58,098 nt of DNA from Diphasiastrum complanatum. Its lineage: Eukaryota; Streptophyta; Lycopodiopsida; Lycopodiales; Lycopodiaceae. This document shows, in pieces, positions 1 to 10,032 of this stretch. The notes below the pieces were generated by a model, which ran no database searches, was not told the DNA's origin, and worked only from the letters and a program-made list of their open reading frames with translations. Numbering within the stretch: position 1 is the first letter of the stretch; the number at the start of each line of letters is the position of its first letter. Location: assembly GCA_029204225.1 (NCBI GenBank), contig MU833310.1, positions 1 to 58,098 on the forward strand, written 5' to 3'. The translations under genes were made by a program, and so were the position numbers.

Positions 1-40
<40 letters not shown>
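1..40. repeat. poly-C homopolymer run
   Basis: Forty consecutive C residues at the very start of the window. Runs this long are rare in plant DNA, and one placed exactly at an edge could be a real homopolymer whose left end is cut off, or an assembly or sequencing artefact next to a gap. A shorter C run of 13 occurs at 49779-49791. Confidence 0.9.
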
Positions 41-42
<2 letters not shown>

Positions 43-964
43 CCCAATTAGACAATAATCATCTCATTTGATTATATCATAAAATAGGATAGGCATAACA
101 AGCTTGAATGATTAAAACAAAAGACTATGCATTTATTTGTACTCATATTGGGCGGTAAAGTACAACCTATGTCAAATTCTCCTTTTAAAAATATAATGCA
201 ATGCATCATATTTCGGATATATGAAAATTGACTAAACAACAAGAGCTTATAGAATATTTTTTCCACTTTTGTCCTTTATCAATCAAATAAAATGGTTAAT
301 TATTGTTTTATTTTACAAAGCCCGATGTAAAGATAAGTGGAAAAGGATATCCCCAGCAGTTAGAATTGCAAAGAACAACAATATATAAAAATTACTAGCA
401 ATGATGGATGAAGCACTAGGTGAATTTGTGATATAAGATCTCCCTACCAAATCACCACTATTTTTTTTTGAGAACAACATAGGTAATAGCTTAAGCTATG
501 ATCTTTTTAGAAAAAGAAGGATCTGGCAGCTCAAAGGTTCCAATCCCATTGAATGCAACTAGGAGATTAATCTCCCTTTTCCTCTACTATTTAGCCAATT
601 TGTGCTTTACATTGAGTTTTTTTGTATAATATTTCATTAATGTTGTCTTATTATACAACTATGCAAGATAAATCTCATAGGAACAATTATACCTTCGAAG
701 AAAACTAAGTAGATTAAATGTCAGACTTATTGGACCTACTCACAAAAATTATGCTCATTTCATTTAGCTTGGAAGTTTTTCTACTCAACTCAAATCTCAT
801 AAACCTTGTTTCTTTCTATAGTACAAGACCTGTCCACACTTGGTTAATTATACACATTTCTAGAATATAGCTATGCATAGATTTACATTTAAGCCACAAA
901 GCACTATGCTTTGTGTCATGATGAAAATTCACTAGACATTAATTCTAGAAGCTTATTCAAATTT
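41..964. other. unassigned AT-rich DNA
   Basis: No convincing coding frame, tRNA or repeat boundary is visible. The right part probably contains the decayed upstream portion (reverse transcriptase end) of the copia RNase H that follows, but no RT motif can be read with confidence. Confidence 0.4.
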
Positions 965-1434
965 GTATAGGACTGAATATGTGGACACTCACAAATTTAC
1001 TCATGGCTATTTTTTGTTTCCTTGCAAAAGAACTTATTTCATAGAACAATTAAAAGTAGAAATGCATTTTATTATCCTCTATGGAATATGCATATGTTGC
1101 AGCTACTCATTCAGTTAAAGAAGTCAGATTAAAGATTATTGCAGGACCTAAAACTCAAACAACCTAGGGGACCAACTACATTGCATTGTGACAATTGAAG
1201 TGGCATTGCTATTTTCCTGAAACCACATTTTCACTCTTGAATATAGCATATTGAATGAAGAGTTTATTTTTTGAAAGAAATTTTTATGGAGAAAGAAATA
1301 GAACTAATTTACTGTCATATTAACAAAATATTGGCTAATATATTGACAAAACCTTTCTCAGAAGATAAGCATACTATCTCATTAAGTATGTTAATATATA
1401 TTTTCAAGTTCCTAGCCTTAAGATTAAGGGGGAG
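965..1434 (+). pseudogene. Ty1/copia RNase H C-terminus (degenerate)
   Basis: Relic of the last domain of a copia polyprotein, the RNase H that removes the RNA template during reverse transcription. In the plus frames one reads a stretch like HKFTHGYFLF, then LISW with Trp changed to stop, then MEYAYVAATHSVKE (the family's STEAEYVAAT...KE motif) at about 1081-1125, a CDN/SGIA-like segment near 1180-1215, and ILTKPFSEDKH at about 1340-1370, the typical tail before the polypurine tract. Several stops and frameshifts break it. Family knowledge: this tail lies directly before the 3' LTR, and that is the order seen here. The upstream gag, integrase and RT are not recognisable. Confidence 0.75.
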
Positions 1435-1500
1435 TGTTGAAGTTGATCTTATTCTTATTCATTTTATTTTAATCCTCTGATGATTGTAAATGATCTAAGT
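1424..1500 (+). mobile_element. polypurine tract and start of copia 3' LTR
   Basis: A purine tract (TTAAGGGGGAG, 1424-1434) follows the RNase H tail and is followed at once by TGTTGAAG, the usual TG start of an LTR. The order RNase H, PPT, TG-LTR fixes the LTR start at 1435. Its right end is not visible because the DNA runs into an oppositely oriented copia relic by about 1690. Confidence 0.7.
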
Positions 1501-1689
1501 TACTATTTATGCACGGCATCACAAATTGGCATAGACAAAAATCAACATACTAAGCACTCCTTTGGTGGCAACCCATGCACCACGATTGCCACTAAGGGGA
1601 CACATTTTGCATCGATTATCTAGTCACTATCACAACTGGCCCTAGTCTGTTGACTAGACCTGAGACCTATTGATCTGATACCAACATTT

Positions 1690-2560
1690 ATTTATCTATT
1701 TAGCAATCATTCACATATAAAGTGATAGTAGATTTCGATGTATTTGGTTCTTGCATAGAAAATTGAATTCTTTGCCAACTAAATGCCACTTTGACTGTTA
1801 GGATATATGGTCGTAGGATTCTCATGCTTCACATCAATTTCCTCCAAAATTTGTCTCAACCATATGGCTTCTTGAGCTACACTACACATTGCTTTATATT
1901 AGACTTCTATTGTGAATAGAGCAAATATATTTTGCTTCTTATCATACCAAGAAAAGCAACTACCGCAAAATTAGAATACATACCTTATGGTTGATCTACA
2001 ATCATCATAGTCACTTCTCGAATTCACATGGCATAAAACCCATGAATCTCAAATAATCATTTTTGCTTCCTATACACTACGCCATAGTTTTGCTATCTTC
2101 CAATGTGTTTCAGTAGACGATGCCATAAATTGACTTACAATACGAACAACATACCATATATCTGGCCTAGGACAAGGTAAATTAAGCTTTCCGCCAACTG
2201 TCTGTATAATGTAGCATCAAATTGCTGTGACTCATCAATCTTAGAAAGCTTTTTACCTGACTCGATAGGTGTGTTTATTGGCTTACAATCCTATAGTCTG
2301 GGCCCTCTAATGTCCTTTTTGCCACACTCACTTTGAGACAATAGTGCATTAGATTGAGATTTGTCTTACAATCCTATAGCCTGGACCCTCTAATGTCCTT
2401 CTTGCCACACAATAGTGCATTAGATTGAAATTTGTCATCTCAAATTGATTTATAAGATCAATCTTGATCATATTTAATCACATTTTGAGTATTTTTAATA
2501 ATAATTAAGTCATCAACATAGAGTGCAACCAAAGCGATCACACTAAACATGATGATAAAA
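1690..2560 (-). pseudogene. Ty1/copia reverse transcriptase and RNase H relic
   Basis: Minus-strand copia pol fragment. The RT catalytic motif YVDD is encoded at 2509-2520. Lower coordinates then give DCKPINTPIESGKKLSK (about 2235-2290), a FDATLYRQL segment (about 2180-2215), and RNase H signatures SVAQEAIWLRQILEE (about 1850-1890) and ARTKYIEIYYHFI (about 1705-1750). This is the expected RT to RNase H order. Stops and frame changes are frequent, so it is not functional. A partial tandem duplication sits in the RT-RNase H connection. Neither the RT N-terminus nor the integrase was found beyond 2560. Confidence 0.8.
2282..2436. repeat. partial tandem duplication inside copia RT
   Basis: Two near-identical copies start with CTTACAATCCTATAG at 2282 and 2365 (offset 83). 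The first copy has about 12 extra bases (TCACTTTGAGAC) after GCCACAC; the second lacks them. The duplication breaks the RT reading frame and probably arose after the element died. Confidence 0.85.
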
Positions 2561-2569
2561 AAAATGACA

Positions 2570-3380
2570 TGGAGATCCTTTTTTTCGAAAATTTTAAATA
2601 TTTTTCAAAAAATGCCAATATTTAAGATGCTTTTAAAAAATTATTTTGTAATACTCAAAAAAACATCTTATTTTGTTCACAATAGAAAAATTAAGTAATA
2701 AACTATTATTAACATCTTCAAATTAGTGTATATTTTATAACGATATTAATTGAAATAAAATCATTAATCTCATAACCACTAAAATAAGAAAAAATATTAT
2801 TGTTACTTATTTAAGAAAAAAAATTAAATTTTGTTTTTGAGATTTTAACATATTTTAAAATAAAATTACTTGTATTAAAAAAAAAGTATTTTTATAATTA
2901 AAGCAAAAGTTTTAAATGCTGTTTTTAAAATTTTTAAATTTTCAAAAAACAATAAATTGTAGAAGTTTTTAGAGATTGTTGGAATCTAAACAAACATTTG
3001 AATATTTAAACATAATGAAACAAGTACTGATTACAAAATAAATTATTAAAAAAATCAAGATTAAAAAATATATAATTTATTTTTGAAAAAAATTAGATGT
3101 TATTATTGTCTCGTTTTATTGTTTTGAGATGTCAAAAATTGAACTATTAAAAATCTAATCAATTCAAATAGTATTAATTATTTATTTAATAATATGAAAT
3201 GAATGATTTCATACATACTCATAAAAACTAAAACGTGACTTTCTTTTTGCACTATTAAAAATCAAAAAATAAGATTGCAAAGAACTATTCAAAGATGTAT
3301 TTATTAATTTTGAAGAAATATATTCAACAATCTAAATCATATTAATAAGATAAAGATAATTATATTCAAAAATCATCAAT
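2570..3380. other. unassigned, extremely AT-rich DNA
   Basis: Long A and T runs with no open frame and no recognisable family motif. It could be decayed LTR or intergenic DNA. Nothing specific can be supported. Confidence 0.5.
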
Positions 3381-3384
3381 GTCA

Positions 3385-3633
3385 TTAATATCTTTTTTTT
3401 TTTCCAAGAGGAGCTTCGGTAGAAACATTAGCTACCTCCTCCACTATTTTCTTAACAATAATAACATTATAATTTTGAACTAAGATGTCAGCAAATTCTC
3501 CTATGTCATCAACTTTTCCACTAACGTAAGGTTGTGATTCTTTCGACAGGGAAATTACTGAGTTCTCACTATATATACTCTTGCCTACCTTTGTCGACTC
3601 GTCCGACAAAATTGACATAGATTTCATTCTCAA
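3385..3633 (-). pseudogene. unidentified open frame downstream of a spliced gene fragment
   Basis: An 82-codon minus-strand frame beginning with Met. The product is hydrophilic and rich in Ser and Lys, has an acidic middle (GKVDDIGEFADILVQ) and ends in a basic GKKKRY. I do not recognise it. It lies 3' of, and on the same strand as, the three exon-like segments at 3873-4383, so it may be a further exon or the tail of the same broken gene. It may also be a chance frame in AT-rich DNA. No domain, signal peptide or membrane segment is evident. Confidence 0.2.
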
Positions 3634-3872
3634 TTTTAATAAATTCTACCAAACTTGAATCTAGTTTTAAAACAACAACATGTCAGCTTTTCTGAACAGC
3701 ACATGCGTTGGTACCACTAAATAGGTCTGAAATCCAGTCTGTTGGGTGTGAAAAAATATCAATCAAATGATGTATTAATTGTTGTGGCCTTTGGTAGGGA
3801 CAAGCCATAGAACTTGTCATCAAATTTTTGAGTTTTTTTGTGACTGTTGAAAATCAAAACAAGTTTTCAAAG

Positions 3873-4383
3873 CTAGTTAACCCGGGTGGTATTGTAATGC
3901 ATCATTGAGCACTTTCCATCCAGAGAATAATAACCAATGGTTATATATTCTATTTCATTACAAAGCCACATGCCACCCGAGTTTCTAACATTGGGCTTGT
4001 ACCTACAAAGGTAAAAATGATCAAGTAAGTAAAAATATCAAAAAAATTAAAATTAAATATGAATAAATTTAACTTACCACACAACATTTTCAATTTTCGC
4101 ATTATAAAAAGTTAAAAGAGCTTTCTGAATGGATGCAAACTTACAACCTGAATGAAAAATAATATGAGAGATTGTCACTTCTAAAAAATCCTACATGACC
4201 CTGTGTGTTTTGGTGTATTTGAATGGAGAATCATCGTTTAGTGTAGGATCTTTTCTTTAAAACTTTGTTGATTTCTTTGCAATCGCCTTCTTCAATAGGA
4301 TAAAAACATAGCAGATCATCGACATTTTTGAAGAGGTAGGTCTCTGTTTGGTCCTTCACAATAGTCTCACCGCGTGAACACTC
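3873..4383 (-). pseudogene. broken intron-containing gene fragment (unidentified)
   Basis: Three minus-strand coding-like blocks. Block A (4383 to 4231) reads ECSRGETIVKDQTETYLFKN and onward, ending in a stop. Block B (4147 to 4078) follows an acceptor-like TTCATTCAG and ends at a perfect donor, GTAAGT. Block C (4002 to 3873) follows an acceptor TTTGTAG and reads YKPNVRNSGGMWLCNEIEY before an in-frame stop. Blocks B and C are separated by a 75-bp intron and keep phase across it, which argues for a genuine former gene rather than noise. The family is unknown to me. The pattern of Cys and the spacing faintly recall the C-terminal half of T2-type ribonucleases, but no catalytic His motif is visible, so I do not assign it. 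It could be a host pseudogene or a fragment captured by a transposon. Confidence 0.4.
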
Positions 4384-4494
4384 TTAATAAATGAAGTTTC
4401 TCTTCAACACTTTTCTATATTGTAGAAAACCTCAACAAACAAATCTTAGTTCTACCAACAAAGTGCACAGTCTAATTGACAAAGGCTAAGAAAC

Positions 4495-4574
4495 CGAACT
4501 CGAAACATTTTTATTCTTGTTCGAACTTGAAATATTATTATTCTTGTTTTAACTCAAATATTTTTATTCTTGTT
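4495..4574. repeat. 27-bp tandem repeat, three copies
   Basis: Three diverged units begin at 4495, 4522 and 4549, each of the form CGAACTTGAAATATT followed by ATTCTTGTT. A further irregular run of GAACTCGAA-like words continues to about 4620. It is a small minisatellite with no coding meaning. Confidence 0.8.
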
Positions 4575-4679
4575 TGAACTCAAACTTGAATTCGAACTTT
4601 ATTCGAACTCGAACTCGAATATAAAAAAAAACGAACTCTTGAAACAAAACGTTATTTTATATCAACTGTCTTAATGGTA

Positions 4680-4970
4680 AGATCGACTGTTACAGAAGAA
4701 AGAAGGCCAAAAGACCTATCTTGTGACAATATAAATACATGTACACTTACTCATTATAAGTACAAGGCAGTAAGAGATGTATACAGAAGAATCAGAATCA
4801 GAATTAAAATTCGATTGATCAAAGTTTGCAAATTCGATTGATGATTTTTTTTCAGTTGTTTTGATTATCTAAAATTGTCTATCACACTCACACATATATC
4901 TCCTAAATCCACATGCTTTATTCAATCAAAATAGAAATTGCTCTATTAGTACATAGACCAGAATTAGACA
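4680..4970 (+). promoter_or_regulatory. possible LTR promoter region (TATA-like)
   Basis: A TATA-like ATATAAATAC near 4729-4738 is followed about 30-60 bases later by a purine-rich stretch, as in the U3/R part of plant LTRs, and a gypsy-type protease scrap lies just downstream at 4981. No TG/CA ends, partner LTR or PBS were found, so this is a weak call. Confidence 0.25.
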
Positions 4971-4980
4971 CGCAAGTGTT

Positions 4981-5080
4981 ATGGATCGACGTTGTCCCAA
5001 AGTGGATGTTACAATTGGAAGACTAGTAGTATCTGGAGCTATAATAGATGCCAGATCTATCGTTAGCATCCTCAGTCTAG
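4981..5080 (+). pseudogene. retroviral-type aspartic protease scrap (gypsy-like)
   Basis: A short open plus-strand frame reads VDVTIGRLVVSGAIIDARSI and onward from 5002. It resembles the segment around the active-site Asp of retrotransposon proteases, in which a beta strand is followed by GA-(I/L)-(I/V)-D-x-G/A-S; the Asp codon is at 5047-5049. The Gly after the second residue is Arg here, so the active-site triad is broken. RT is absent downstream because a TC tract follows. A chance hydrophobic frame cannot be excluded. Confidence 0.4.
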
Positions 5081-5221
5081 AATTAGCCCATTCCAATGTT
5101 TGCAAGCTAAACTGATAACAAAATTTCTACACATATCTCTTGTTGTGCAGCTTGGCTATTTTTTCATGAAATTTTTGGTATAAGCATGTCACCTATCCAT
5201 TATCTAGTTTTATCTTCCACT

Positions 5222-5811
<590 letters not shown>

Positions 5812-5831
5812 CTTTGTTTCTCATTATTTAT

Positions 5832-5935
5832 TTATGTTTTTGTGTTTTCTCCTTTTCTCTCTCGTAAACACCTACAGATTTCTTTTATGTTTTTGTGTTT
5901 TCTCCTTTTCTCTCTTGTAAATACCTGTAGATTTC
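5832..5935. repeat. 53-bp tandem duplication
   Basis: Two copies start TTATGTTTTTGTGTTTTCTC at 5832 and 5885 and differ by only a few transitions (for example CTCTCG versus CTCTTG). It directly follows the CT microsatellite, which suggests slippage-associated duplication. Confidence 0.9.
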
Positions 5936-6097
5936 TTTCAAGAGTATTTGAAAGCTGCCTTAAATGGCATAATTTTGTACTTTTGAAAATTATGAGCAAT
6001 AAATACCTTATAGATTTGTAAAGTGCTATTACTATTTTTAGTAATTTTGAGAAGCACCTTGCAAAAATGTAAAGTTCACTTTCTATTTTAAAAATCA

Positions 6098-8106
6098 CAC
6101 AAAATCCGAACTTACTACTTTCGGATAGTTGACTTTCTAAAAAAAAAGAACCTGATGGTATTTATGGCAGGGAAGGCCCACGGGCGGGGGCCTTCCCCTA
6201 TACTTCATGTCTTTTCGTTTTACTCTCTCTTGTTTTTTTTCTTTTTTTTCTCCTCAAGTCTCTTATTCTCTCCCCCTACACTGTTTATCTCTTTTTGCAC
6301 ACTCATTTGATATTGTGCTAAAACTCCTATATCACATAAAATATAGATTAAATAATAAGAGATGATAGTTGAGCGAATAAAGTACTGACAATTGCAAAGC
6401 TGCAAAGCTCATTTTACGAGCTTGGTCACTCCTTGGAAATTTAGGGATTGACAATGACTGATAATGACATTATGCTTTCATGACAAATTTTGGACATGTG
6501 AGTTGCACAGGCAAAAGTCAATCAAAGAGATGCACACGAGAGATCAAAATAAAAATTGGCAGTATTTAGAGATCTTTAGCTTCAATTTCACTTCTGTCCC
6601 ATCCGTGTTATTTGTCCTGGGATTGTCGGATCTCTAAGTTTTCAGGGACTTTGTTATACATGAAAATACACAGTTTTGATGTCTTTTCTAGTCCTTGGTA
6701 TCCTATAAGAGCATCTTATGAGCATATGGAAAACTGACGACTCAGGGATATGCTTGCGTTGGCATGGTGTCGGGTGGCACATAGCCAGGGAGAGCGAGCA
6801 GAATAGGAGCCCGGTGGAGCAGGTGATGCTTTGGAGTTTGGCTTGTCCAGTAGGATGGTGACCAGGATCGGAGACATCAGGTGAGCATAATATGTGAATG
6901 ACGAGTCCATTGGGGTAGTAGATCGTATATCATACATGACAACCCCACAAAATGTAGCTCAACAGATGATGGAGGCAGAGCGCAGGTAGGCACACATCTC
7001 AACAGAAGATGACATGCAACTGAGTACACAGTAGGTACAGGTACGCTAGAGGAGCTAGGCGAGAGAGTTGAGCGCCATCACTAAAGAGAGAGGATGCCAA
7101 AAAAGTTTCTTGGCAGAGGAAGGAACAACAAATTATTAAAAAAACAAAGTATTTAATGAGGATTGTAGGTTGAGATTGTTTGTTGGGAGTAAAGTCAACT
7201 GACCAATGAAGGTTTTTCATAAGAAAATCCTTTTGATGATTACAAAGCAAAAGGCAAAGGCTGCCTTTATGTCCTCAAACAATGTTTCATTAAATTAACA
7301 CATGAAAATCACAAGCGACTCGTCTATCCTTCCCATTCTTCAGTGACCAAGCCGATTCATAACTAGGGATTGATTCATTGATTCATAATCGGGTTGGTTA
7401 TTGAAAGGTTTGGTCGGTTGCATATAACGATCAATAGGTTGCATAGATTTCTTTTGAATAAACTAGCGTTGTAAAGCTAGCTTTACAACACAAGCTTTAC
7501 TTCCATCGACGTCACTGGCGCCAATATTGTCCCCAGCGCCAGCAATGCCACTGCTGCTCCAGGCGCCACTGTGACCAGAATCCAGCCGGCACCAAGTTCC
7601 TATGGTTGAAAAATTTTGATCGGTTCTAGCGAAGTCCAGAGACCTTGGATCGATTCACAATCACCTCACAGGATTTAGGCATGATTAAGGGAAGCCTGGG
7701 GATCAATAAAATCTAGAGAGAGAAAATGACTTTCTAGAGAGTGAAAATTCTAGAGAGAGAAAATGTGCTTTACCAGCTTGGGCAAAGCACTTGGTATGAA
7801 GGGAGGTGGTGAATCCCACCGGAACTATAGGAGAATGCGGGTTGTGACTCAGGGCGAGAGCTTCAACCAAGTCTCAGCTTCCCTTGCTGGAATATTGTCT
7901 CTGGTGCCCGCCTTGGCATGCCAACACCTTGTAGCCTAGGGTCAGTCACACACTTAAATGTAACCTTCTCAAATTTATTAATAAAGTGGGATTTTTCTCA
8001 AACTAACTCTGATCACCTTCTGGGTTTCAGTTTTTGGTAAAAGTGCCAGTTGTAAGGCCGCTTCAAATCTTTTTGATCTGGCATGTAGCTGAGGGTTGTA
8101 TCACGG
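6098..8106. other. unassigned intergenic or repeat-derived DNA
   Basis: About 2 kb without a supported gene. It holds a GC-rich hairpin at 6170-6197, moderately GC-rich blocks at 6720-7080 and 7490-7620 that stand out from the AT-rich surroundings, and repeated TCTAGAGAG words at about 7710-7765. These may be pieces of an LTR or leader, but no PBS, PPT or coding domain could be tied to them. Confidence 0.4.
6170..6197. other. perfect 10-bp GC-rich hairpin
   Basis: GGGAAGGCCC (6170-6179) and GGGCCTTCCC (6188-6197) are exact inverted copies around an 8-base loop in otherwise AT-rich DNA. The role is unknown. Confidence 0.8.
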
Positions 8107-8181
8107 GATGCCAGTGGTATGCCATCAGGACCATTCGGTCCGGGGTGCCAGCGGTATGCTGTCAGGACCATTCGGTCCAGG
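8107..8181. repeat. 37-bp tandem duplication
   Basis: The segment TGCCAGTGGTATGCC...CATTCGGTCC is repeated at 8109 and 8146 with a few transitions. It lies just left of the truncated gag at 8203. Confidence 0.85.
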
Positions 8182-8202
8182 AACTGGTTATCTTTATATC
8201 TG

Positions 8203-8817
8203 TCATGGCTTGGAGCTAGGATGGCTAGACCTTTTGCGCATCTGGTCTTCCTGATGGATTTGGGTGACTAGTTCTGAGACTGTAAGCTCAGAATTTGCAG
8301 AATGTTTGGTGATAAAGGAACGCCAAGACTTAGGTAAGGCAGAGAGGAGTATGGTGACTTGAATCCCCCGAGGCAGCACAAGTCTTGACAACGTTAAGTT
8401 ATCTAGTGCAATCAACCATTCATCAAGAAATGCTTCAACATTATTAAAGTCTTTCAGCAAGATCCCATTAAATTGCTTATTTAGCAAGACTCGAGATACT
8501 ACGTTAGTTTGCTGATATTGAGATTTCAGAAAGTCCCACATAGCTTTTGCAGTCATGTGTTTGTGGAGTAGTTGCAGTTGTCGATCTCCAAGATGCTGAA
8601 TTATCTCTGTTCGGGCTACAAGATCTTTTCGTCGCCATTCAGCTAGTGCTTCAGAAGGAGCGGCGGGTTGTGCTTCTATCCCGTTCACCACTCCCAGGTT
8701 TCCATCTTTTTCAAGCAACATGCTTATTCAAAGACTCCAAGGAAGATAATTGGCTCCAATTAGCTTTTCGATGTGGTAAGACTTTGTCATAGAGGCTGTG
8801 CCTGGAGGAGTAGCCAT
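8203..8817 (-). pseudogene. copia gag, N-terminal part (left copy)
   Basis: Capsid-type gag of the copia UBN2/gag-pre family. The start codon is at 8817-8815, giving MATPPGTASMTKSYHIEKL, then GANYLPWSL (the family's N-terminal LxGxNYxxWS motif) and a stop at about 8732. The frame resumes at 8721 and runs to 8203 with AMWDFLKSQYQQ, LDNLTLSRLVLP and ILLSALPKSWRSF, all typical gag helices. It ends without a zinc knuckle, because the element is truncated at 8203 and joins unrelated DNA. It is preceded on the minus strand by a leader of about 160 bp and LTR A. Its partner gag at 13160 supplies the missing C-terminus of the family. Confidence 0.85.
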
Positions 8818-8978
8818 GGTTTTCTAACGGTTGTCTGGATCAACCAAATAGAGAACAAGGCTATTCAGGCATATGTGCGGTGTCTCAGACGAAAGAAATA
8901 GTTTGCTGCAGCATTATGAAAGGCATTAAGGAATTTGCAGGCCTGGCTTCAAGTGCATTCGGGTGGAAACACATAGCC
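8818..8978 (-). other. copia leader between LTR A and gag
   Basis: The 161 bases between the LTR A end and the gag start codon hold the expected position of the primer-binding site. I do not see a good match to TGGTATCAGAGC here, so the primer tRNA is undetermined or the site has decayed. Confidence 0.5.
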
Positions 8979-9374
8979 TATAGGTGCGCTTAACCAACTC
9001 AGCATAATGTTCTGCATGACAACATAAGTTCTAATAGAGAGATGTGAGCAGTTTGGATGGCCATTGAGTAGGAACAACAAAAAAAAGAAAAAAAATGAAA
9101 ACAAACAGAAACAACACGTCCTCCATGTGTTGATCAGGCACATGAAGAAGTATTGAAGTCAAAGAAATGGAATCCTTCATAGCATTGTTGATGATAGTAG
9201 TATGTTCCGCATGCAACGGTTCTGCAAGCAACTCGATGGACAATTAGGCAACAAGGTTGCGTCGATGTGGGACTCTATTGGTTGATCAGAAGAAAGCGTT
9301 CAGCATGTTCACATTCTACAACAGCGAGAGTAGGTCGTGGAGGATCGCGAGGCTCTGAATGTGAACGAGGGAAG

Positions 9375-9424
<50 letters not shown>

Positions 9425-9636
9425 AAGTAACGTAGAAGAAGAAAATATATTTATTAACTGCAATGGTATGTACATATAGTTTTTAGAAAGAGTGAGAGAG
9501 AGAACGTGTCTCTTTGTGAGGGGCACCTGAAAAGGTGCATCTTTTCAAAACATCTACGTAACAATAATAATGTTTTTATTTAAACTAATAAATAAGTTGG
9601 TTTGGAACGTTCTCGTTCCGGTGTTCGTTTCTGACA
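8979..9636 (-). mobile_element. copia LTR A (with short GA tract)
   Basis: Begins on the minus strand with TGTCAGAAAC at 9636, just after the polypurine tract, and ends near 8979 at the junction where similarity to LTR B stops. It shares with LTR B the segments around 8981-9075, 9120-9380 and 9421-9636. It contains a GA microsatellite of 43 bp at 9378-9420 at the same place where LTR B has about 279 bp. Confidence 0.85.
9378..9420. repeat. (GA)n microsatellite in LTR A, 43 bp
   Basis: A pure GA tract flanked by AACGAGGGAAGTGCA on the left and TAACGTAGAAGAAG on the right. The same flanks bound the long GA tract in LTR B, so the two tracts are alleles of one ancestral LTR microsatellite. Confidence 0.97.
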
Positions 9637-10032
9637 TCCCCCCTTAAATAAAAACATGTCTGAATTTTAGGAACCTCCATCCCAATGATGTTCATACAGT
9701 TTGTATGTTTTTCTGTTGATACTAACTTTGTCAAGAAGTCTGCAACCTTTTGATCTGTTGGCACATATCTTAAACCAATGTTATTAAGCTCTACTTGTTG
9801 TTTGATGAAGTGATATTGAATCTCAACATGTTTAAGTTTATCCGATTGTCTAGGTTTCTTAGCAAAATTAATTGCAACTGTACTGTCACAATACAAAGTG
9901 ATTGGTACTTCAACTATGAGTTGCAATTCTTTGATAATAGAGGACATCCATAGAGCTTCTTTACTAGCATCATTTGATGCAGTTGTATATTCAGCTTCGG
10001 TGCTAGAAAGAGAGCTCCAGATGCTATTCATT
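9585..10032 (-). pseudogene. copia RNase H (C-terminal part)
   Basis: A minus-strand frame with LSSTEAEYTTAS, KEALWMSSIIKELQ, LYCDSTVAINFAKKP, KHVEIQYHFIKQQVE and RYVPTDQKVADFLTKL. This is a well-preserved copia RNase H tail carrying the conserved Glu and the CDS acidic motif. It is followed by the PPT at about 9637-9646 and LTR A, the expected end of a copia element. Its N-terminal third, including the first catalytic Asp region, is missing at 10032, where an oppositely oriented copia segment begins. Confidence 0.9.
9637..9646 (-). other. copia polypurine tract
   Basis: AAGGGGGGA on the minus strand immediately before TGTCAGAAAC of LTR A. Family knowledge: this primes plus-strand DNA synthesis. 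Confidence 0.75.

Noticed and set aside
1673-1687. TTGGTATCAGATC on the minus strand, resembling a tRNA-Met primer site
   Set aside because: It lies downstream of a minus-strand RNase H without a recognisable LTR before it, so position does not support a primer site.
3873-4383. Assignment of the spliced fragment to T2 ribonucleases
   Set aside because: Only spacing of Cys and a few residues agree; no catalytic His motif is present, so the fragment is left unidentified.
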